A DNA stretch of 32,318 bases, taken from assembly GCA_022448945.1 (NCBI GenBank), contig JAKVCV010000019.1, forward strand, positions 1-32,318. Direction: 5' to 3'. The translations under genes and the position numbers were made by a program. Within the stretch, counting starts at the first letter, position 1, and every line of letters starts with the position of its first letter. Below are positions 9,459 to 17,475 of the stretch, piece after piece. Under the pieces are notes generated by a model, which did no database searches, was not told where the DNA came from, and saw only the letters and a program-made list of their open reading frames with translations. The DNA is from Saprospiraceae bacterium. GTDB lineage: Bacteria > Bacteroidota > Bacteroidia > Chitinophagales > Saprospiraceae.

Positions 9459-10560
9459 AATTGTTTTTGTTGCGCCAACTTGAAACCAGTATCACCACTT
9501 TATTATAACTTTTAATTCCATCTCTAATACCTTGAACTTTTAAAAAAACATCATAAACAGCAGGTTGTAAAAAGGGGATGAAAGGAGGGTGCTTATCTTG
9601 TGCGGCATAAATAGCTTCAATGTCATTATGCATGCCTCTCGAAATTTTTGACCGTTCAACAAGATATTCTTCTTCTGTCATAAATTCCATCAATGCTCCA
9701 TAAACATAGCGCCAATACATGATATAGCCAGAATATTGAATGGCTTTGTTTTTTGAGCGAATACAAGATAGAAAGCCAAGGAAATTGCAAACAGCTTCAT
9801 TGCCAAATCCATATCCATGTCCCATTTCGTGCGCTAGTGTAAATGGTTTTGTAATAGGGTGTAAGTCATTATCAATATGCCCTTCTCCTGTGAATGGGAA
9901 ATATAACCCAGAACTACTAAATCTCAGTAAAATGCCATTAGGTTTTAGAAATCGCCCTCTTACATTTCCTGAGTTATCGTATCCATATTCATTAAGTACT
10001 TGTTTAAGAAGGGTGCGCATTTCTTCCTCAAGGTTTTCGGGATAAAAGGAAGCATTAATTGGGTTTGTATCAATATTAGGGATTTTATTTCTTAGGGCAA
10101 TGCAGGTTTTTGTAATGTATTGTGCTTCATCCCAAACTTCCTGAAAGGTCATTGTTTCGGGCACATTTATACCAATTTGTTGTGCCATTGGAATGCGTGC
10201 GTAGTTGTAGCCCCATAATAGTAAAAACCAAAAAATTACAGCAGAACAAAAAGAAAGAAAAGTGAAACCATAACCTTTTCCTCTTAAACTCTGGCGGCGA
10301 ATTAACACAGAGAACAGAAATTTCCATATTTTTGGAAGCGCCCATAGCAAAAAAACTCCTGTCAAAATATATATCCCAGCAAAAGGAAGTCTGCCAATTG
10401 TCTCGTCAAAAAATGTGCGGATCCAGGGATAGATCCCCCTGGAATATAGACTTTCACATAGCTGAGGAAAGAAAGCGAAGATAATACGTATTATAATTGC
10501 CCCAAGACCTAATCTTATCCATGTTGAACGGCGATCATTTTTAGGGAGTTTAAAAGTCAT
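9457..10560 (-). CDS. DUF3810 family membrane protein with zinc-protease-like motif
   Basis: A 367-residue protein with hydrophobic helices at about residues 17-33, 60-76 and 100-118, followed by a soluble domain. LLWGYNYARIP (about 114-124) and the segment TLAHEMGHGYGFGNEAVCNFLGF (H244, E245, H248) are the hallmarks of the Bacteroidota family DUF3810. The HExxH arrangement is that of zinc metallopeptidases, but activity of the family has not been shown as far as I know, so this is inference. The topology suggests an inner-membrane protein with the catalytic-like domain on one side. It lies 81 bp downstream of lpdA on the same strand with no terminator seen between, so co-transcription is possible. 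Length and start (MTFKLPKNDRRSTW) are as usual. Confidence 0.88.
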   Translation of the reverse strand: MTFKLPKNDRRSTWIRLGLGAIIIRIIFAFFPQLCESLYSRGIYPWIRTFFDETIGRLPFAGIYILTGVFLLWALPKIWKFLFSVLIRRQSLRGKGYGFTFLSFCSAVIFWFLLLWGYNYARIPMAQQIGINVPETMTFQEVWDEAQYITKTCIALRNKIPNIDTNPINASFYPENLEEEMRTLLKQVLNEYGYDNSGNVRGRFLKPNGILLRFSSSGLYFPFTGEGHIDNDLHPITKPFTLAHEMGHGYGFGNEAVCNFLGFLSCIRSKNKAIQYSGYIMYWRYVYGALMEFMTEEEYLVERSKISRGMHNDIEAIYAAQDKHPPFIPFLQPAVYDVFLKVQGIRDGIKSYNKVVILVSSWRNKNN

Positions 10561-10641
10561 AATCTAGTAGCTAATAGCATAGAATTCACTGAAGTCGGAT
10601 AGTGCTTTAGTATTTAAATTAACCTCAAAAGAGAAATATGT

Positions 10642-12057
10642 CTAAATATGTAAGGGGCGATTGTCAGCTGCTGCGAGCGCTGCTTCTTTAACTGCTTCAG
10701 TAAATGTCGGGTGTGCATGGCTGATGCGTGAAATGTCTTCAGCAGAAGCCCGATATTCCATAGCTACTACAGCTTCAGCAATAATGTCTGCAACACGTGC
10801 GCCAATCATATGAACACCTAAAATTTCGTCTGTTTCTTTGTGGGATATAATTTTGACAAAGCCATCCAAATCTGTACTTGCACGAGCACGACCCAGAGCA
10901 CGGAAAGGAAATTTTCCTGTTTTAATAGGAATTCCCGCATCTTTTAGTTCTTGTTCAGTTTTGCCTACAGCAGCTACCTCAGGCCAGGTATATACAACAC
11001 CTGGAATAAGGTTGTAATTAATGTGTGGATGTTGGCCTGATATATATTCCGCGACATAGACGCCTTCTTCTTCTGCTTTGTGAGCCAACATAGCCCCTTT
11101 AACTACATCACCTATGGCAAAGACCCCTTCAATATTCGTTTGTAAATGTGTGTCAGTTTCTATACGCCCCCGCTCGTCTAATTTAATTCCTGCATTTTCA
11201 AGGCCTAGATTGTCGGTATAGGGCCGGCGACCTATTGCAATTAAACAATAGTCTGCTTTTAAAGTCATTTCTTTGTCGTCTTTCCTGGATTTTGCAGTTA
11301 CAGTTACTTGTTTTGTTGTTGAGGAAACTGCTGTTACCATATGGTTAAGGTGAAAATTGAACTTCAGGTCTTTTTTCAAAACTTTACGCATTTCTTTTCC
11401 AATATCTTTGTCCATTGTAGCAAGCACAGCATCTGCATACTCTACCACTTCTATCTTTGTTCCCAATCTTGCATAAACAGAACCAAGTTCAAGCCCTATT
11501 ACTCCTGCACCAATGATAATCATGTTTTTGGGAACTTTTGTAAGATCCAGACTTTCTGTTGAGGTAATGATGCGCTTTTTGTCATAATTGAAAGATGCTG
11601 GGGTCACAGGCTTGGAACCTGTAGCAATAATTACTTTGTCTGTTTTTATTGTATCAATAACATTTGAGTTGTCTTTTTTATCTGCTATTTGAATTGTGTT
11701 TTTATCAACAAAAGACCCGTGTCCGTGAAAAACATCAATTTTGTTTTTTTTCATCAGGAACTGTATGCCATCACATGTATTGGAAACCACATCGTCTTTA
11801 CGTGCAATCATAGCTTTCATGTCAACAGAAAGGTTGTCCAGATTGATTCCGTGCAGACTAAATTTTTTCTCAGCGTTGTGAAAGTGTTCTGAAGAATCAA
11901 GAAGGGCTTTTGAAGGGATGCAACCTACGTTAAGGCATGTACCTCCAAGAGTGGGGTAGCGTTCAATAATTGCAGTTTTAAGACCAAGTTGTGCACACCG
12001 GATAGCGGCAACATAACCACCGGGGCCGGAGCCAATAACAGTAACATCGTATTTCAT
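10642..12057 (-). CDS. lpdA: Dihydrolipoyl dehydrogenase (E3)
   Basis: A 471-residue flavoprotein that reoxidises dihydrolipoamide with NAD+ as the E3 component of the pyruvate, 2-oxoglutarate and branched-chain dehydrogenase complexes and the glycine cleavage system. Visible: the FAD Rossmann motif GSGPGGYVAA (residues 9-18), the redox-active disulfide in GGTCLNVGCIPSK (C41, C46), the second nucleotide-binding motif IIGAGVIGLELGSVYARLG, the second FAD contact FAIGDV, and the C-terminal HAHPTFTEA with the active-site His-Glu pair. Full length. It is not next to E1 or E2 genes, which is common for a shared E3. The next gene downstream on the strand is DUF3810. Confidence 0.97.
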   Translation of the reverse strand: MKYDVTVIGSGPGGYVAAIRCAQLGLKTAIIERYPTLGGTCLNVGCIPSKALLDSSEHFHNAEKKFSLHGINLDNLSVDMKAMIARKDDVVSNTCDGIQFLMKKNKIDVFHGHGSFVDKNTIQIADKKDNSNVIDTIKTDKVIIATGSKPVTPASFNYDKKRIITSTESLDLTKVPKNMIIIGAGVIGLELGSVYARLGTKIEVVEYADAVLATMDKDIGKEMRKVLKKDLKFNFHLNHMVTAVSSTTKQVTVTAKSRKDDKEMTLKADYCLIAIGRRPYTDNLGLENAGIKLDERGRIETDTHLQTNIEGVFAIGDVVKGAMLAHKAEEEGVYVAEYISGQHPHINYNLIPGVVYTWPEVAAVGKTEQELKDAGIPIKTGKFPFRALGRARASTDLDGFVKIISHKETDEILGVHMIGARVADIIAEAVVAMEYRASAEDISRISHAHPTFTEAVKEAALAAADNRPLHI

Positions 12058-12187
12058 TATATCGGGTTTTATTGCATTACAGTTTAGATGAGAGCAGAAA
12101 ATTATCCCTATCTGAGTTCAAAAAACAAATATAGAAAAATTATTTGTTAGTTGTCTTTTTGTATCTCAAATTGAAGGTTTAATTCTA

Positions 12188-12213
12188 GCCCCTTTTTAGG
12201 GGCATGTTTTTTT
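12188..12213 (+). terminator. Terminator-like hairpin pointing rightward, between two leftward genes
   Basis: GCCCC (12188-12192) pairs with GGGGC (12199-12203) over TTTTTA and is followed on the plus strand by ATGTTTTTTTG. No plus-strand gene lies upstream of it: both lpdA and the neighbouring barrel protein run leftward. It may stop antisense transcription of lpdA. The minus-strand reading lacks a T run, so it does not look like the terminator of the barrel gene. Confidence 0.45.
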
Positions 12214-12262
12214 GTTTTGATATTAATTGTTTCGTGTTTATTAATGTATAGTGGGTTTTATC

Positions 12263-13285
12263 TTAAAACATTATTATTCCATCAATTGTAGATCCTAATA
12301 GTGATTTTTTGAAGGAATAGAATAAAGATAAGCCACCGTAAGTAGATGGCCCTAGTTCAGGTTTATTGAATGGAGGTGTATCCCACCTAAAATTTGTTAA
12401 TTGATAAGGAAAAACCCCAATTTCAAAATACAACTTGAATTGAGGGCTGAGTTTGAAGTTGAAATTCAATCCAGTTTTTATTCTGAACCCTCCAATAACA
12501 TAGCGATAAATTTCTGTGCTTGTATTTTCTTTATATCCAAAAGCAGTTGAAAATCCCGAAAGACTTGCCCCTAGATCAATTTTGAGTTTCTTAGATGCTT
12601 TCCATGAAAGTTTTATTTGTACTGGCAATGTTATATTTAGCCATAATTTATTATATAATTTTGCCTGAAATCCCAAAAAAGCAGCAGGAATAATCTGGTC
12701 ATTATCATAGCTAAAATATATACCGTAGTACCAATAGAAGTTGATGCTTTTCATATGAGCGAAACCTACGTATGCTCTAAATGATGGGAGAGGGGACCGT
12801 TGAAGTGATTGATAATCTTCCATCATGCCCAAGGTTATTGTATAAAACAGAAATTTTGGTTTTTTTAAAGGTTTTGTTAGTAAATGAATTCCGGTGATAC
12901 CTGTAGAAAAACCGTATGAAAAGTGAGGCCGATTATAAAAAGGATTTGAATTTGTTGTGTTTTTGTATCTAAAGTCCAGATACATGAATTTTGGCCGAAA
13001 ATTCCAGAATATTTGATAAACTTTAAGTTTGGTAGCTTTTTTGAATTGAAGGTTGAGTATTTTTTTCCAATCGACTTTCAATTTTAATTTGCTTTTAATA
13101 GGGATGATACAATTGATGTTGAACTGTCCAATATCCAATTGGTCTTTATCCACGAAATTGAAGTCATGACTATATTGACTGTTGAATCTAATACTTGGTT
13201 GAAAAAATTGATTAAAAATAAAAGATTGACTTTTTGAAAAGGAAGAAATAAACAACAAGCCTCCAATAATATAAATGCGATACAT
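12263..13285 (-). CDS. Hypothetical outer-membrane beta-barrel-like protein
   Basis: A 340-residue protein with a signal peptide starting MYRIYIIGGLLFISSFSKSQS. I place the start at the ATG at 13285 because an upstream ATG at 13330 would add a charged 15-residue tail in front of the signal peptide. The rest is rich in Tyr, Phe and Lys with alternating polar and hydrophobic residues (NFRPKFMYLDFRYKN, KSINFYWYYGIYFSYDND, LKLYFEIGVFPYQLTNF), the pattern of amphipathic outer-membrane strands. It ends with FSTAFGYKEN-like turns and GGLSLFYSFKKSLLGS. No family was recognised and the substrate or role is unknown. It is separated from lpdA by 205 bp and is monocistronic as far as seen. It diverges from the ParA gene, which starts about 330 bp to the right. 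Confidence 0.7.
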   Translation of the reverse strand: MYRIYIIGGLLFISSFSKSQSFIFNQFFQPSIRFNSQYSHDFNFVDKDQLDIGQFNINCIIPIKSKLKLKVDWKKILNLQFKKATKLKVYQIFWNFRPKFMYLDFRYKNTTNSNPFYNRPHFSYGFSTGITGIHLLTKPLKKPKFLFYTITLGMMEDYQSLQRSPLPSFRAYVGFAHMKSINFYWYYGIYFSYDNDQIIPAAFLGFQAKLYNKLWLNITLPVQIKLSWKASKKLKIDLGASLSGFSTAFGYKENTSTEIYRYVIGGFRIKTGLNFNFKLSPQFKLYFEIGVFPYQLTNFRWDTPPFNKPELGPSTYGGLSLFYSFKKSLLGSTIDGIIMF

Positions 13286-13483
13286 ATATAAAGATGAATT
13301 TTTGATGCGATATTGAAATTTTTCAGACAAAAAAACAGATTTTTCGTTAAGATATCTCTTAAACTAACATAAAAATTTGCTAAATTAGTATCATAAAAAT
13401 TCAAATTGATAATAAAATAAAGAAATTGATACAACTTGTTGATTTTAATGTGTATTTAATTATTAATTAAATTTAAATTTTAT

Positions 13484-13491
13484 TATTTTTG
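13484..13491 (+). promoter_or_regulatory. Candidate -7 box upstream of parA
   Basis: TATTTTTG fits the Bacteroidota TAnnTTTG element, 120 bp upstream of the ParA start. No clear TTTG -33 box is seen at the right distance, so support is weak. Confidence 0.25.
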
Positions 13492-13611
13492 AGTGGTAAC
13501 GTATTTGTTTTTGGAAAACCATGATCTTTTTTAGCTTTTTCAAGCTGTCTTATCAAAAAAACATTTGAATTAGTTTATCTGAGTTCATTAAAAAATGTGA
13601 AAAATAAAAGG

Positions 13612-14376
13612 ATGAGTGTAATTATTTCTTTGCTTAATCATAAAGGAGGAGTTGGGAAAACTACTTCTGCAATTAATATTGGAGCCGCATTAGTTCAATT
13701 AGGCAAGCAAGTCCTATTAGTAGACTTAGATCCCCAAGCGAACTTGACACTTTCTCTCGGAATACCCCGACAGAAAATTACTATTTATGAAAATATAAGG
13801 GGTGAGGCTGAATTATCCCCATTTACTGTTAAAGAAGGCCTTGATGTCGTAACATCAAACCTGGATTTATCTGGTGCAGAAATGGAACTAATAAATGAAG
13901 CAGGAAGAGAGTTTATTTTGAGAGAGCTTTTTGAGCCTGTAACTCATGATTATGACTATATAATCATCGATTGTCCCCCTTCTCTAGGTTTGTTGACTTT
14001 AAATGCGTTAACTGCTTCAAATTATGTTATGATTCCTATGCAAACGGAATTTCTTGCTCTTCAAGGAATTGTAAAAATCAAACAAGTAACAGATAAGGTG
14101 CGTTTCCGCCTAAATAAAAAATTACAGATTGGAGGTGTTATTGCTACGATGTATGATAATCGTAAGGTTTTGAATCGTGATATTGTTGGAACAATTGAAA
14201 AGTTCTTTGGCGATAAGGTTTTTGAAACCAGAATCCGTAATAATGTTTCTTTGGCAGAAGCTCCTAGTGTAGGTAAAGATATATTTGATTATAGTAAGAC
14301 AAGTCATGGAGCACTTGATTATCTTGCGCTAGCAAAGGAAATTGTTGCTAGAATAGAAGCTGTTCCGGTTGTTTAA
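13612..14376 (+). CDS. ParA family ATPase (orphan)
   Basis: A ParA/Soj-type Walker ATPase of 254 residues that would bind DNA or a surface in its ATP form and position a cargo (DNA, protein cluster). Motifs: deviant Walker A KGGVGKTT with the signature lysine (K11 to T18), A-prime LLVDLDPQANLT (D38, D40), Walker B YIIIDCPPSLGLLT, and MQTEFLALQGI plus NVSLAEAPSVGKDI typical of chromosomal ParA. It has no N-terminal helix-turn-helix, so it is the short type. The start is placed at the ATG at 13612 (MSVIISLLNHKGG) by analogy with ParA proteins; a GTG at 13597 would add five residues. It lies 55 bp upstream of a basic ribbon-helix-helix protein with no terminator between, so the two probably form an operon. 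No ParB with a CTPase domain and no oriC genes are nearby, so it may not be the main chromosome partition protein. Confidence 0.93.
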   Translation: MSVIISLLNHKGGVGKTTSAINIGAALVQLGKQVLLVDLDPQANLTLSLGIPRQKITIYENIRGEAELSPFTVKEGLDVVTSNLDLSGAEMELINEAGREFILRELFEPVTHDYDYIIIDCPPSLGLLTLNALTASNYVMIPMQTEFLALQGIVKIKQVTDKVRFRLNKKLQIGGVIATMYDNRKVLNRDIVGTIEKFFGDKVFETRIRNNVSLAEAPSVGKDIFDYSKTSHGALDYLALAKEIVARIEAVPVV

Positions 14377-14431
14377 CAAAGGTTTAGAAATCAATAATGT
14401 CGTTTTAACCAATTTTCAATCGTATAATTGA

Positions 14432-14974
14432 ATGAGTCGCAAAAAAAATAAAAAATCATTTTCGGATAACCTGGAGTTGTTGTTCCAGGAAAGAATGCAT
14501 GATGATAATGCCCAAGATACCCTTGCTTTGATTGAGGATGAGCCAGAAGTTGAAAATAGTACTGTTGTGGTAAAAGAACCTAAGGTTAAACAAACTACTT
14601 CTATCACTACTCAATCCCAAAAACAGAAAAAGAAAAAAGGTAAATCATTTGCCAATAATCTTCAGCAGTTTTTTCAGGAAAGTTTGGATGAGCATGATGA
14701 GGAAAAAGTTGTTGCAGTTAAAAATAAGAACAAGCAAGATGGTAAGGGAGAATCAAGAGTAGTGGGTTTAGACTTGCTTATAAGACAGACCACAAAAGAA
14801 AATATTAAATATAAATCACGAAGAAATAAACTAAACACAAAACGTGTTACAGTCGTTTTGGAGACTAAAAAAATTGACGAGCTTAAACGAATTGCTAAGC
14901 TAGAAAAACTAAGACTCTATCAAATAATTGGTGGTTTGGTTGCAGGTTACATCGATGAAATGAACCAAAAGTAA
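14432..14974 (+). CDS. ParA partner candidate: duplicated KSFxxNL motif plus C-terminal ribbon-helix-helix
   Basis: A 180-residue, Lys-rich protein, 55 bp behind the ParA gene. Residues 8-20 (KSFSDNLELLFQE) and 71-83 (KSFANNLQQFFQE) are two copies of one motif, both followed by acidic residues and joined by a low-complexity linker. At 112-120 is GLDLLIRQT, which recalls short ParA-contacting peptides at the N-termini of ParB proteins (a resemblance only). Residues of about 137-178 (KRVTVVLETKKIDELKRI...LRLYQIIGGLVAGYIDEM) read as strand-helix-helix, a ribbon-helix-helix DNA-binding fold. By analogy with ParG-like partners, the tail would contact ParA and the C-terminus would bind DNA as a dimer; this is inference. 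An inverted repeat lies directly after its stop codon. I do not recognise a named family. Confidence 0.8.
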   Translation: MSRKKNKKSFSDNLELLFQERMHDDNAQDTLALIEDEPEVENSTVVVKEPKVKQTTSITTQSQKQKKKKGKSFANNLQQFFQESLDEHDEEKVVAVKNKNKQDGKGESRVVGLDLLIRQTTKENIKYKSRRNKLNTKRVTVVLETKKIDELKRIAKLEKLRLYQIIGGLVAGYIDEMNQK

Positions 14975-14997
14975 ATCAAATATAGAAGATATTTGAT
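14975..14997. repeat. Perfect inverted repeat immediately after the ParA-partner stop
   Basis: ATCAAATAT (14975-14983) and ATATTTGAT (14989-14997) are exact reverse complements around AGAAG. No T run follows, so it is not a standard terminator. It could be a mRNA-end hairpin or a binding site for the adjacent ribbon-helix-helix protein. Confidence 0.55.
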
Positions 14998-15324
14998 GCC
15001 TTAATAACTAACTAATTCCCTTTAAAAAAAGAACTATATAATACCTGTTTTTTATCTTAGAAAACTTGACTTTTAATTTTTAATAAGTTGTATATCTATT
15101 TCTTTTTTAGATACTAATATCTGGTACTTGGTGTTTCCTGTACATAGTCGTTAGCGACAATTAGTAAGTACAAATAGACAGGCAAAATACCCACCAAAGA
15201 ATAATTTAAATAAGTTATATAGATAAAATGGATTGTTAAACTAAGGTGCAGTTCTGGTCCTACAGTAAAAAACTTAGGATTTTTTGAATTAGCATTATTA
15301 TTAATTAACTTAAATTCAATTAAG
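14998..15324. other. 327-bp intergenic region with a possibly structured segment
   Basis: No convincing gene; the open frame on the minus strand here is AT-rich and lacks homology that I can see. At 15128-15197 short nested complementary arms occur: TTGGTG with CACCAA, CCTGT with ACAGG, and GTCG-TTAG-CGAC in the centre. They are separated by unpaired stretches. This might be a structured 5' leader for the membrane protein at 15325 or chance. Confidence 0.35.
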
Positions 15325-16059
15325 ATGGAATCAAAGTATAATAAGTTTATCATCACTTTTTTAGCAAAGCTCGACGATGGAGATGTTTTTAAAAATATAA
15401 TTACACTTTTATTTTCTATTTCAGCCTATTTGCTTTTGTTTGGAGGCATTTATTTAACTGTTAATGGAATTTTGGGTAGTGACGGATTTATTACTAGCAA
15501 TATTACTGTTGATAATATTGCTGTTGGTACAGCAATTGGTTCTAGTATAGGGCTATTATTAGGTTTTTTGATTAGTTTAATAAGTGTCTGGATTTTATTT
15601 AGCATTTTAAAGAAAAGGTCCGAACAATTGAAAGAAGTAGAATACACAGGACTAATAGACTACATTTTTAATAAAACTTTGCCTAAACTTATTTTAGTTA
15701 TTGGCGAATTGGTTTTTATCCTTGTCTTTTATGGTGGTATTCTTCAAATAATCGCTTCTTTAGCAGGTTCCAATGTTTACGCTCCTTTAGGTGGTTTCCC
15801 AAGTATAATTTTAAACATGCTACCTGGTATGGATATATTTTCACAGTATACCATTACTCAAGTCTATGGTGATTATGATTATTTTAGTGAATTAATTACA
15901 ATGGGTATTTCAAACGTTGTTGCTTCTTTTATTATATTAATAGCATTTTATATTTATAAAGAAATATATGTTTATTTGTTAAAATTGGCAACTAATTTTA
16001 TTGGGTTTTTACCAAATTTTGCCATCAAATTAGCAATAAGAACAAAAAATGAGAATTAA
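15325..16059 (+). CDS. Hypothetical four-helix membrane protein
   Basis: A 244-residue integral membrane protein. Hydrophobic spans lie at about residues 25-50 (ITLLFSISAYLLLFGGIYLTV), 66-97 (with glycine-rich AIGSSIGLLLGFLISLISVW), 112-145 (LPKLILVIGELVFILVFYGGI) and 190-225 (VASFIILIAFYIYKEIYVYLL). Loops are short, with an extracytoplasmic-type stretch of Tyr and Asp between the third and fourth helices. No catalytic or transport motif was recognised. It is monocistronic, with a clear terminator 53 bp after its stop. The upstream 350 bp contain no gene. Inner-membrane location is inferred from the helices; function is unknown. Confidence 0.75.
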   Translation: MESKYNKFIITFLAKLDDGDVFKNIITLLFSISAYLLLFGGIYLTVNGILGSDGFITSNITVDNIAVGTAIGSSIGLLLGFLISLISVWILFSILKKRSEQLKEVEYTGLIDYIFNKTLPKLILVIGELVFILVFYGGILQIIASLAGSNVYAPLGGFPSIILNMLPGMDIFSQYTITQVYGDYDYFSELITMGISNVVASFIILIAFYIYKEIYVYLLKLATNFIGFLPNFAIKLAIRTKNEN

Positions 16060-16111
16060 AAAACAGCCTATAGCTGTTATTAAAACTGATAATATTAATC
16101 ATAACAAAATT

Positions 16112-16140
16112 AGCCCATAGAAATTATGGGCTTTTTTTTT
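16112..16140 (+). terminator. Intrinsic terminator after the membrane protein gene
   Basis: AGCCCATA (16112-16119) pairs with TATGGGCT (16125-16132) over a 5-nt loop, followed by nine T. On the minus strand it is followed by AATTTTGTT and could also help end the T9SS cargo gene. Confidence 0.9.
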
Positions 16141-16251
16141 GCATATAATAATAACTCTATATATAGCCTAATATTCGAGATAGCTGTGGTATAAAAAACT
16201 TTAATTTGCTTTCTTTATCTTGTACTATAATGTATATTGAAATTCTGAAAT

Positions 16252-17475
16252 TTAGTTTTTAAACACAGCTTGTGTGCCCTTTGTTTTTGAACCTTTTATT
16301 CTTAAGAAATAATAGCCTTCAGGAATATTTTCTGTATCAACTTCAATTTGTTGATTCCCTTCTGATAAGTATTGATTCTGACTATAGTATAACTGACCGG
16401 TTATTCCTATTAATTGTAAAAGGTAATTTCCTTCAGAGGCATTAAAATTAATCTTCATCCAATTATTAAAGGGATTCGGGATAACTTCAAAAGGTAATTT
16501 TTTAATATTCAATAATTTAATAGAAATAGTTGGAGCTAAAATTACAACTATAGTATCTGTAGGTCCACAGCCTATCAATGATTCAACAACAATCCAAGCC
16601 GTGTCAGCAGTATTTCCTGTATTTGTGATTTCACCAGTAATAGTATTAACATGTATATTTGATAAACTATCTGTATTGTGCCATGCAAGGGAGTCTATTG
16701 CTGTATTTGGCAAGAATGTTGCTGTTAGGTTAGCAGTGTCACCAAGCGCTATTATAAGTGTATCTTGTGCTATATTAACACTGTATGGTGTGTTAGGTTC
16801 AGTTACAATGTAATGATCCATAGCTGCATCAGTATTCATTATTGCATAGCATAATTCCTGTACATTATTAGAACAATTACCAAATAATGGCAGCAAATCA
16901 TTCATCTGGGTTATGGTTAATATAATATTTTCTATAGAAAAAGAAGATTGATCTAAATTAATATCAGCAAAAATACTCATAAGTGTAAAGAAGTCATCAA
17001 GGTTGTTTATGTCTGCACTTGAATTGATTCCATTGGCAATAATTGAATCACAAAATCCAGATAAAAAAGATCCAATAAACTGGCAACAAGTTTGATTTGC
17101 ATCATAATTTAGATTGAATAAATTGTCAACTAAAACTTTTAATTGATTGATGTCAAAAGATACAGCTACTACTGAAAAATTGCTGCATGTAGTTAATCCA
17201 TAATCGGCGGGAACCATTCGTCCATCTGCATTAGTACCTATAATTTTATATCCTAGCGAGTCTGTAGCAAGACTGTCTTTATGGATAAAAATAAATTCAG
17301 TATTTGGTAGAAAAGGTGGACTTATATTTAAAACTGGTGCCGGAGTAGTGTCATTTAGAAGTATACCAGAAGTAGTTCCACTTAAGTAACCGGGTGTAAC
17401 AGTGGGACATTGACCATTTAAGATTGAATAGGTAGAAAATATAAATAAGAACTGTAAAAGTTTGAGGTGATTCAT
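16252..17475 (-). CDS. T9SS type A sorting domain-containing secreted protein
   Basis: A 407-residue protein with a signal peptide (LKLLQFLFIFSTYSILNGQ) and, at about 328-407, a type A sorting domain of the type IX secretion system. That domain shows VIPNPFNNWMKINFN, YLLQLIGITGQLYY, IPEGYYFLRI and a final basic stretch ending QAVFKN. Such domains target proteins through the outer membrane and are then cleaved. Between lies an Asn/Asp/Leu-rich region with paired cysteines (TCCQFIGSFLSGFC, FGNCSNNVQELC) and a beta-sandwich-like part at about 230-300 (GDTANLTATFLPNTAIDSLAWHNTDS), resembling a bacterial Ig-like domain. No catalytic motif was seen, so the cargo role is unknown. It requires the T9SS core, which is not in this window. 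It diverges from the GldM-C-like lipoprotein gene across a 345-bp gap. Confidence 0.88.
   Translation of the reverse strand: MNHLKLLQFLFIFSTYSILNGQCPTVTPGYLSGTTSGILLNDTTPAPVLNISPPFLPNTEFIFIHKDSLATDSLGYKIIGTNADGRMVPADYGLTTCSNFSVVAVSFDINQLKVLVDNLFNLNYDANQTCCQFIGSFLSGFCDSIIANGINSSADINNLDDFFTLMSIFADINLDQSSFSIENIILTITQMNDLLPLFGNCSNNVQELCYAIMNTDAAMDHYIVTEPNTPYSVNIAQDTLIIALGDTANLTATFLPNTAIDSLAWHNTDSLSNIHVNTITGEITNTGNTADTAWIVVESLIGCGPTDTIVVILAPTISIKLLNIKKLPFEVIPNPFNNWMKINFNASEGNYLLQLIGITGQLYYSQNQYLSEGNQQIEVDTENIPEGYYFLRIKGSKTKGTQAVFKN

Noticed and set aside
13084-13434. Minus-strand open frame of 116 codons
   Set aside because: It overlaps the barrel-like protein in another frame; the latter has a signal peptide and strand pattern, whereas this one is low-complexity AT-rich translation.
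15147-15158. GTCG-TTAG-CGAC core considered as an integron attC-like site
   Set aside because: The paired R and L boxes of attC sites are absent, and there is no integrase or cassette structure.
15114-15356. Minus-strand open frame of 80 codons
   Set aside because: It overlaps the start of the membrane protein gene, has biased Leu/Ile/Asn composition as expected for AT-rich noncoding DNA, and shows no motif or signal.
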